Positions 28,171 to 33,503 of a DNA stretch of 33,503 bases are shown here, in pieces; position 1 is the stretch's first letter, and every line of letters starts with the position of its first letter. The stretch covers positions 1-33,503 of the forward strand of contig CAMDDP010000033.1 in the NCBI GenBank assembly GCA_945892775.1. The letters are read 5' to 3'. The stretch is from Chitinophaga pinensis (GTDB taxonomy: Bacteria; Bacteroidota; Bacteroidia; Chitinophagales; UBA10324). The position numbers and the translations under genes are program-made. Under the pieces are notes generated by a model. The model saw only the letters and a list, made by a program, of their open reading frames with translations. It made no database searches and was not told where the DNA came from.

Positions 28171-28551
28171 ATGAATCGATTACAGAAAAGATTTTTTATC
28201 TCACTTTTTATATTCGTTTTTATCTCAATAACAATCCCCTCTTGTTATTATGACGATGAACAAACTCTTTATCCAAAAGCATGCGATACCACAACAGCAA
28301 CATTTCTATCTAAAATTCAACCCATTATTAATAAAAATTGCCTTCCATGTCACAGTACCACCAATAGTTCTGGAGGCATCAGCCTAGAAGGATATGACAA
28401 TATTAATAGTTCCGTACAAAACCAATCATTAATGAACGCTATTAATCACAGTCCAGGATTTCAAGCAATGCCTAAAGGAGGAGCAAAACTTTCAGATTGC
28501 GACATTTCAAATTTAAATTCCTGGATAACCTCCGGTGCACTAAACAATTAA
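28171..28551 (+). CDS. Cytochrome c-like lipoprotein, single domain
   Basis: The 126-residue product has a signal region with the lipobox TIPSC (C25) and one domain like those of the preceding gene: a heme site CLPCH (C57, C60, H61), GGISLEGYDN, and MPKGG (M100) before WITSGALNN. The shared parts show it is a paralogue of domain 2 of that gene (GGVRLDSY / MPKGG / WINAGAPNN). It would bind one c-type heme outside the inner membrane. Start ATG 28171 is 108 bases after the previous stop. The next gene follows in 11 bases. Confidence 0.82.
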   Translation: MNRLQKRFFISLFIFVFISITIPSCYYDDEQTLYPKACDTTTATFLSKIQPIINKNCLPCHSTTNSSGGISLEGYDNINSSVQNQSLMNAINHSPGFQAMPKGGAKLSDCDISNLNSWITSGALNN

Positions 28552-28562
28552 TTACTCATCCC

Positions 28563-28991
28563 ATGAAAAAGAAATTTGTAATTATTATTCTATTCTTAAT
28601 TGTTTGCGCGGGGTGGTATGGTCTACATGAATACTACAGAACAAATGCACAAACTTCCGATTTAAAGCCTGACATTAAAATATCAGCCATTGATTTATAT
28701 AATTCTTTTACTACTGATGAGACTCACGCCGATTCAGTTTATCTAAACAAGCTAATTCAAATAACCGGAAAAGTTACTGAAATAAAAAAAGACTCAGCGA
28801 AAGTTTCCCTATTAATAGATGGCGGAAATGGAATGTTTGGAGTGAATTGCCTTTTACAGAATAGGAGTGATGGTGAAGAAATGGGGAAAATCAAAAAAGA
28901 CACTAAAATAACCATTAAAGGAATCTGTAATGGCATGAATATGGATGTTTCATTAACGAGATGTGTAATTGTACCTACCGATAAAAAATAA
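28563..28991 (+). CDS. OB-fold tRNA_anti-like exported protein
   Basis: The 142-residue protein has a single N-terminal hydrophobic segment (KKKFVIIILFLIVCAGWYG) that anchors or exports it. A small OB-type domain follows, with YLNKLIQITGKVTEIKKDS, LLIDGG, CLLQN and TKITIKGICNG, the pattern of the tRNA_anti-like family common in Bacteroidota. The name does not imply tRNA binding; no ligand is known. An earlier frame start at 28497 overlaps the cytochrome gene and is rejected; ATG 28563 is 11 bases after it. The second yceI gene follows after 13 bases, so it belongs to the same operon. Confidence 0.85.
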   Translation: MKKKFVIIILFLIVCAGWYGLHEYYRTNAQTSDLKPDIKISAIDLYNSFTTDETHADSVYLNKLIQITGKVTEIKKDSAKVSLLIDGGNGMFGVNCLLQNRSDGEEMGKIKKDTKITIKGICNGMNMDVSLTRCVIVPTDKK

Positions 28992-29004
28992 AAAAACAAT
29001 CCAA

Positions 29005-29565
29005 ATGAAAATAATACTTGCATTCATAATAAGCATGGGGCTTTATGCTTTTACACCAAAAACAGAGACCCCTAAGTACTTCACTCGCGAAGCAAATGTC
29101 ACACTACTTTCAAATACTCCATTAGAGAAAATTGAAGGTATAAACAACCAAGTGGTAAGCATACTTGATATAAGTACTGGTGCACTAGAGTTTTCTGTTT
29201 TAATGAAGGCATTTGAATTTAAGAAAGCATTGTTACAAGAACACTTTAATGAGAATTATGTCGAGTCTGATAAATTTCCAAAATCTACTTTTAAAGGTAC
29301 CATTACTAATTTCAAAGAAGTGAAATGGACTATTGACGGAGAATATCCTGTTGATGTAATTGGAAAATTTATCCTACACGGTGTTACAAAAGATATCGCC
29401 ATCAAAGGAAAAATAACCCTTACTAAAGGTGTCATCAGTTCATCGTCTACTTTCAATATTCTTCTTTCAGATTATAACATTTCAATTCCTCCTGTTGTAA
29501 AAGATAAGATTAACAAAACAGTAAAAATTGATGTGTTCTCAATTTACAAACCCTATCAAGGTTAA
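29005..29565 (+). CDS. YceI-family lipid-binding protein, exported (second copy)
   Basis: The 186-residue protein has a hydrophobic export signal (MKIILAFIISMGLYAF) and the YceI fold: YFTREANVTLLSNTPLEKIEG, HFNENYVESDKFPKSTFKG, IGKFILHGVTKDIAIKG and LSDYNISIPPVVKDKINKTV. It resembles the protein at 22992-23558 in layout and in the HFNE-Y-ES motif, but the two differ widely elsewhere, indicating an old duplication. The family binds isoprenoid lipids. A longer frame start at 28969 overlaps the previous gene's end; ATG 29005 is chosen. DUF5777 follows in 10 bases. Confidence 0.92.
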   Translation: MKIILAFIISMGLYAFTPKTETPKYFTREANVTLLSNTPLEKIEGINNQVVSILDISTGALEFSVLMKAFEFKKALLQEHFNENYVESDKFPKSTFKGTITNFKEVKWTIDGEYPVDVIGKFILHGVTKDIAIKGKITLTKGVISSSSTFNILLSDYNISIPPVVKDKINKTVKIDVFSIYKPYQG

Positions 29566-29575
29566 AAAATAAAAT

Positions 29576-30475
29576 ATGCGCCGCAAAACATCCCTAATAA
29601 TTGCACTGGTATTATCCTCTTTTTTCACAAAGGCTCAGGATGATTTGTTATCTCTTCTTGATACAGAAACGAAGCCCCAAATTGAACGGGCAACCAATGC
29701 CTATAAATCCACCCGTGTTATAATGAGCCAATCATTAGATCATGTTGGTGCCGGCGTTTTAGATTTTAGAATAATGCACCGTTTTGGTATGTTTAGTGAG
29801 GGTCGATACGATGCGTGGGGATTTGATCATGCATCAATGAGAATTGGATTTGATTATGGACTTACCAATCGATTAATGATTGGAATAGGTAGAAGCACTT
29901 ATAAAAAAGAAGCGGATGCATTTGCAAAGTACCGTTTATTATGGCAAACAAAAGGCGCAAAAAAAATACCTGTAACGGTAGAATATTTGGCTGGCATGTC
30001 TATAGTTGGAACCAAGTTTCCCGATCCAGCACGCGAAAATTATTTCAGCTCTCGAATTGGCTATTATCATCAATTGATTATTGGACACAAATTCAATGAC
30101 CGATTTACTTTACAAGCTGGCCCTATTATCATACATCAAAATTTGGTAGATAGCGTTAACGATAAGAATGATTTAATTGCTGCCGAAATTGGTGGTCGAT
30201 TTAAGTTTACAAAACGCCTTGCTTTAAATTTCGATTATTATTATTTCATGAACGGCGATTTAGGCTCAACAGCCACTAGACCACTATCAATTGGACTAGA
30301 TATTGAAACCGGAGGTCATGTGTTCCAACTTCACATTACAAATACCAGTGGAATGACTGAGCGATCGATAGTAACTGAAACTACTGGTCAGTGGAAAAAA
30401 GGGAATATTGAATTTGGATTTAATTTATCTAGAGTTTTTACACTTGATTCAAAAGTAAAAAAAGTCAAGACTTAA
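29576..30475 (+). CDS. DUF5777-type outer-membrane beta-barrel protein
   Basis: The 299-residue protein has a signal peptide (cleavage near TKAQ) and then repeated amphipathic strands with aromatic girdles, such as VLDFRIMHRFGMFSEG, MRIGFDYGLTNRLMIGIGRSTY, LALNFDYYYFMNG and VFQLHITNTSG. This is the architecture of the DUF5777 family of predicted outer-membrane barrels. The family has no assigned substrate. It closes the operon started at 28171 and is the only outer-membrane candidate of the module. The conserved opening LDTETKPQIERATNAYKSTR is short and polar. Confidence 0.82.
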   Translation: MRRKTSLIIALVLSSFFTKAQDDLLSLLDTETKPQIERATNAYKSTRVIMSQSLDHVGAGVLDFRIMHRFGMFSEGRYDAWGFDHASMRIGFDYGLTNRLMIGIGRSTYKKEADAFAKYRLLWQTKGAKKIPVTVEYLAGMSIVGTKFPDPARENYFSSRIGYYHQLIIGHKFNDRFTLQAGPIIIHQNLVDSVNDKNDLIAAEIGGRFKFTKRLALNFDYYYFMNGDLGSTATRPLSIGLDIETGGHVFQLHITNTSGMTERSIVTETTGQWKKGNIEFGFNLSRVFTLDSKVKKVKT

Positions 30476-30502
30476 ATTTGATTGATATTATAAAAGATAA
30501 AT

Positions 30503-31297
30503 TTATTTCAATTTTGAAGTGATTTCATTTCTCAATCCAGAATAACTAACCAACTCACACATTATTTCTCCTATTAAAATTGGAGATGAAATTCGAACTG
30601 GAATTTTATTCGCATCATCGGTTACATACACCTTCATTTCTTCGCCCCCTTTAAATATAGTTCCTGAAATCAGCAGTGGTTTTATAACAATACACTTAAA
30701 TTTTCCTGCTTTAGTATTTAATTCTTCCTTACCAATGTAACGAACATACAAGGGATAATTTTTATCATCAAGAAAAATCTTGATTGGTATAGTATCATTC
30801 ACTTTATATTTATTTATATCAATACATCGCATGTAATAAACTGCCGATAAAACATCCTGACTACCCTCAGGTATATCAAAGGTGCCATTGGTTGATGTTG
30901 CCTTTCCAGCCTTATGGTTAAAGGTTACATTGTTGTAAAGGCTATACCCACCTTCATTCACATCACGAACAAACTTATAGGGCGTCATGGCTTCAGAATC
31001 AAAATAGGATTCGTACTTATCTCTCACCTTAAAAAACCAATCATAAGAACGATAGGTGGCTCCATAACCTATGGCATGTAAACAAGGCTTATTATTATAA
31101 GTTGAATTCTCTAAATTGAAAGTTGCTTCGCCGGCACTTAACCAAATGGCACCCCATTTGAATGCAATTTTATACGTAAGCTTTTCACCTGGCTGAAATG
31201 AGTTGTTAGCTATATAACAATCACTTGGCGTCTTTTGATTTTGTACAAAAGAACTCAGTATAAAAACGACCGTACTTAAAATGATTATTCTTTTCAT
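30503..31297 (-). CDS. DUF3108-containing exported protein
   Basis: The 264-residue protein has an N-terminal signal peptide (MKRIIILSTVVFILSSFVQ) and matches the DUF3108 pattern: FQPGEKLTYKIAFKWGAIWLSAGEATF, then YESYFDSEAMTPYKFVRDVNEGGY, ending with VKIIS-like strands (KVYVTDDANKIPVRISSPILIGEI). The fold is a lipocalin-like barrel of unknown role in the periplasm. Its ATG overlaps the stop of the upstream membrane protein gene by 4 bases (ATGA), so the two are co-translated. It meets DUF5777 convergently with 27 bases between. Confidence 0.88.
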   Translation of the reverse strand: MKRIIILSTVVFILSSFVQNQKTPSDCYIANNSFQPGEKLTYKIAFKWGAIWLSAGEATFNLENSTYNNKPCLHAIGYGATYRSYDWFFKVRDKYESYFDSEAMTPYKFVRDVNEGGYSLYNNVTFNHKAGKATSTNGTFDIPEGSQDVLSAVYYMRCIDINKYKVNDTIPIKIFLDDKNYPLYVRYIGKEELNTKAGKFKCIVIKPLLISGTIFKGGEEMKVYVTDDANKIPVRISSPILIGEIMCELVSYSGLRNEITSKLK

Positions 31298-32307
31298 TTT
31301 CGACTTATTCCTTTATTGATTAAAATCAGAATCATTCCTATTACTGCAGGTATCACCAGGTTGATTAACCACAAACCCCACGCCGCACTTACTATCCCTA
31401 ACTGGTTGCTGCTATAAGGTGTTAGAAAAAACAGTGCCACATTTCCTCTGATTCCTACTTCTGCAATGGCAATGGATGGAATTATAGTTTGCACCAGAAA
31501 AATTGTTGCAATCAAAGCGCTTTCTTCAATCAATGGAATTTGAATGTTAAATATTTTCAACAACAATATATATTGAATAGTAAAAACAAAATATCTCAAC
31601 ATAGAAAGCGATAGCACAAAAAACAATTCACGCGAAGAATAATGAAGCAATACTTTTAAATAAATTTTTGCTTTACTCAGAAATGAAGACCGTTCTAATA
31701 AATTTTCGATAAGACTAATATTGAAATAAAGTATAAATAATAATAAGGCAGAAATAATCAATAGAATAATTACTGTCCACTCAATATAAAAAGTAGAGTG
31801 CCGAACTCCGCTCAACAGCATCACATAAGCCAATCCAATTGTGCCAAATAAAATGGTGCTGAGCAGTTGCGCATAAATGCCTATGGTGGTTACAATTAAT
31901 ATTCTCCATCGGTAAATAGTATTGATGAATAACACTCTACCAGCATACTCTCCTACTCTGTTTGGAGTAAAAAGAGCAAAAGTGATTCCGCTGAAAGTCG
32001 CCTTCAAAGCGTCGATGAAAGATACATATTCCACTTTGCGAAGTAGCGTACTCCACCTGAATGCCTCCACACTCCAATTGATAAGCATTAAAATAAAGAC
32101 AAGGACAGTAAGAACAACCGCATCAGAAGAAACATTTTTCTTATACTCGCTCCAAGCACTCCACAAATTTTGGTTTTGAAACAGTTGATAATAGAGTCCG
32201 AATGCAGCAAGTACAAATACTAACCATTTCCACCAATAAAGCGAGTACAGTTTTTCTTTTGGTATGTCAGTATTATTTTCCATTCCGTCTCGTGCAAAAA
32301 TATACAT
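31294..32307 (-). CDS. UPF0104 / lysylphosphatidylglycerol synthase transmembrane-region protein
   Basis: The 337-residue protein is nearly all membrane helices (about eight, from residue 26 to the end). It carries family traits such as SVEAFRWSTLLRKVEYVSFIDALKATFSGITFALFTPNRVGEYAGR, with the acidic/arginine motif TPNRVGEYAGR that marks UPF0104 (AglD/MprF flippase-like) proteins. Such proteins are flippase-like or lipid transfer related. No synthetase domain is fused. The start is ATG 32307, with ATG 32283 (M9) possible. It overlaps the DUF3108 gene and is divergent from ruvC. Confidence 0.88.
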   Translation of the reverse strand: MYIFARDGMENNTDIPKEKLYSLYWWKWLVFVLAAFGLYYQLFQNQNLWSAWSEYKKNVSSDAVVLTVLVFILMLINWSVEAFRWSTLLRKVEYVSFIDALKATFSGITFALFTPNRVGEYAGRVLFINTIYRWRILIVTTIGIYAQLLSTILFGTIGLAYVMLLSGVRHSTFYIEWTVIILLIISALLLFILYFNISLIENLLERSSFLSKAKIYLKVLLHYSSRELFFVLSLSMLRYFVFTIQYILLLKIFNIQIPLIEESALIATIFLVQTIIPSIAIAEVGIRGNVALFFLTPYSSNQLGIVSAAWGLWLINLVIPAVIGMILILINKGISRK

Positions 32308-32404
32308 TTAGCACGCTCAATTTTGATGAATAAAATGTTTAATGAAAATAACAATACATTCTATTTTAAAATAGATAGATTTTCTTAAAACAAAACTTTC
32401 TATA

Positions 32405-32980
32405 GTGAAAAAAACAATCTCGTCATTACCACACACACTTATTCTTGGTGTTGATCCGGGAACAAATATTCTTGGCTTCAGCCTATTAGATGTGCAAGGC
32501 GATAATTATAAACTGATTGTAATGGATGTGTTAAATTTAAAAGGCATTAGCGACCCGTACCGTAAACTACAAACCATTTACAAACGACTACAGCAAACCA
32601 TTCGCGAGTACCAACCTGATGAATTAGCCATTGAAGCCCCTTTCTTTGGAAAGAATGTACAGAGTATGCTAAAGTTAGGCAGAGCCCAAGGTGTTGCAAT
32701 TACCGTTGCCATCATGAATGAAATTCCAGTGTTTGAATATTCCCCTAAGAAAATAAAACAGAGTATCACAGGAAACGGCAATGCAAGCAAGGAACAAGTA
32801 GCGGCAATGATTGGAAGAATTTTAGCAGTAAAAGAACAGCCTGAATTTTTAGACGCAACTGATGCAATGGCTGTGGCGCTGTGCCATCATTTTCAGAAAG
32901 GCAAACCCGTAAGCAAGGGGAAAAACTATACTGGGTGGAAAGATTTTATAACCGATAACCCAGATAGAGTTAAAAAGTAA
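32405..32980 (+). CDS. ruvC: Crossover junction endodeoxyribonuclease RuvC
   Basis: RuvC resolves Holliday junctions as a dimer with RuvAB. The 191-residue protein has the RNase H-like acidic residues: D17 in LGVDPGT, E77 in AIEAPFFGKN, and D150 and D153 in LDATDAMAVALCHH. Length is normal (E. coli 173) with a short polar C-terminal tail. The start is GTG at 32405, giving VKKTISSLPHTLILGVDPG; the nearest preceding sequence is AT-rich and has no ATG. ruvA and ruvB are not in this window. Confidence 0.95.
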   Translation: MKKTISSLPHTLILGVDPGTNILGFSLLDVQGDNYKLIVMDVLNLKGISDPYRKLQTIYKRLQQTIREYQPDELAIEAPFFGKNVQSMLKLGRAQGVAITVAIMNEIPVFEYSPKKIKQSITGNGNASKEQVAAMIGRILAVKEQPEFLDATDAMAVALCHHFQKGKPVSKGKNYTGWKDFITDNPDRVKK

Positions 32981-33023
32981 AAGTTTATTTGAACAAATGG
33001 GTCTCCCTAATTCCTAAAAATAT

Positions 33024-33419
33024 TTATAAAATATTCCCTCTTATTTTTAACACCATAGCAGAGAGTTCCTCCTGAGTAAATCTAAGCTTAGGTCGAGTGA
33101 AATTTATATCATCCATCGTATTCAAAGGAATGAGGTGAATATGAGCATGCGGCACTTCCAACCCAATTACTGCAACACCGATTCGCAAGCATGGCACTGC
33201 CTTCTCAATAGCGGGAGCAATTTTCTTGGCGAACAATATCAATCCCGAAAGAGTTTCATCATCAATAGAAAAAATATAATCTATTTCCTTTTTTGGAATC
33301 ACTAAAGTGTGTCCTATAGCCAAAGGCATAATATCTAAGAAAGCAAGGAACTCTTCACTCTCCGCAATTTTATGACAAAAAATTTCGCCTGATATAATTT
33401 TAGAAAAAATGGTCGACAT
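33024..33419 (-). CDS. HIT-family nucleotide hydrolase/transferase
   Basis: The 131-residue protein has the histidine triad as HAHIHLIP (H91, H93, H95) and the usual front half IFSKIISGEIFCHKIAE and LAFLDIMPLAIGHTLVIPKKE. HIT proteins (Hint/HinT-like) hydrolyse nucleotide phosphoramidates or dinucleotides in the cytoplasm. The ATG at 33419 is the natural start. It is convergent with ruvC (43 bases between) and the region upstream (33420-33503) holds no gene. Confidence 0.95.
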   Translation of the reverse strand: MSTIFSKIISGEIFCHKIAESEEFLAFLDIMPLAIGHTLVIPKKEIDYIFSIDDETLSGLILFAKKIAPAIEKAVPCLRIGVAVIGLEVPHAHIHLIPLNTMDDINFTRPKLRFTQEELSAMVLKIRGNIL

Positions 33420-33503
33420 AAAATTCAGCTTATATTTTATTATTCAGATTATCGATTGCTAAATCGCTCTACTCAATATTTTTTATATAAAACTCAAAAT
33501 GTT

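Noticed and set aside
28497-28562. Upstream start of the OB-fold gene
   Set aside because: It lies inside the preceding cytochrome gene; ATG 28563 precedes a normal membrane signal.
28969-29004. Upstream start of the second YceI gene
   Set aside because: It overlaps the OB-fold gene; ATG 29005 starts a regular export signal.

Overview
The window looks like a chromosomal segment of a member of the Bacteroidota, AT-rich (about one third G+C by eye). The evidence is two secreted proteins with type IX secretion (T9SS) C-terminal sorting tails, a Reg_prop/Y_Y_Y hybrid sensor with a LytTR regulator, a DUF5777 barrel protein, SPIIC-type lipoproteins, near absence of Shine-Dalgarno sequences and TAnnTTTG-like promoter elements. 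No phage, insertion sequence, CRISPR array or plasmid gene is visible. Genus cannot be fixed from sequence alone.

Layout. 1-3605: tRNA-Arg(CCU), murB and metG, all on the minus strand. 4046-5767: a T9SS cargo protein diverging from an LD-carboxypeptidase (S66). 5773-8252: a minus-strand group made of a lipoprotein, an undecaprenyl-phosphate sugar transferase and an unlisted 43-residue membrane protein. 8374-10941: mtaB (tRNA t6A methylthiotransferase) and a long, divergent Lgt. 10932-12431: M32 carboxypeptidase, overlapping lgt tail to tail. 12537-15230: T9SS-exported trypsin-like protease followed by a strong hairpin terminator.

15376-22860 (minus) is a complete thiamine operon behind a TPP riboswitch: thiS-thiC-tenI-like-thiD-thiE-thiG-thiH-thiF(rhodanese). 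It covers the HMP branch (ThiC, ThiD), the thiazole branch (ThiS, ThiF-rhodanese, ThiG, ThiH, TenI-like) and the joining step (ThiE). Several starts need correction: thiH starts at 17713, thiG at 18491, and thiD uses GTG at 19897.

22992-30475 (plus) is the most interesting stretch: YceI, LytS-type propeller sensor kinase, LytTR response regulator, two c-type-cytochrome-like lipoproteins (one with a CxxxCH and a CxxCH site), an OB-fold tRNA_anti-like exported protein, a second YceI and a DUF5777 outer-membrane barrel protein. I read it as a regulated cell-envelope module, possibly redox or isoprenoid/quinone related; this is inference.

30503-33419: DUF3108 protein and a UPF0104/LPG-synthase-TM membrane protein (minus, overlapping ATGA), ruvC (plus) and a HIT-family hydrolase (minus). 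These are ordinary housekeeping or envelope genes.
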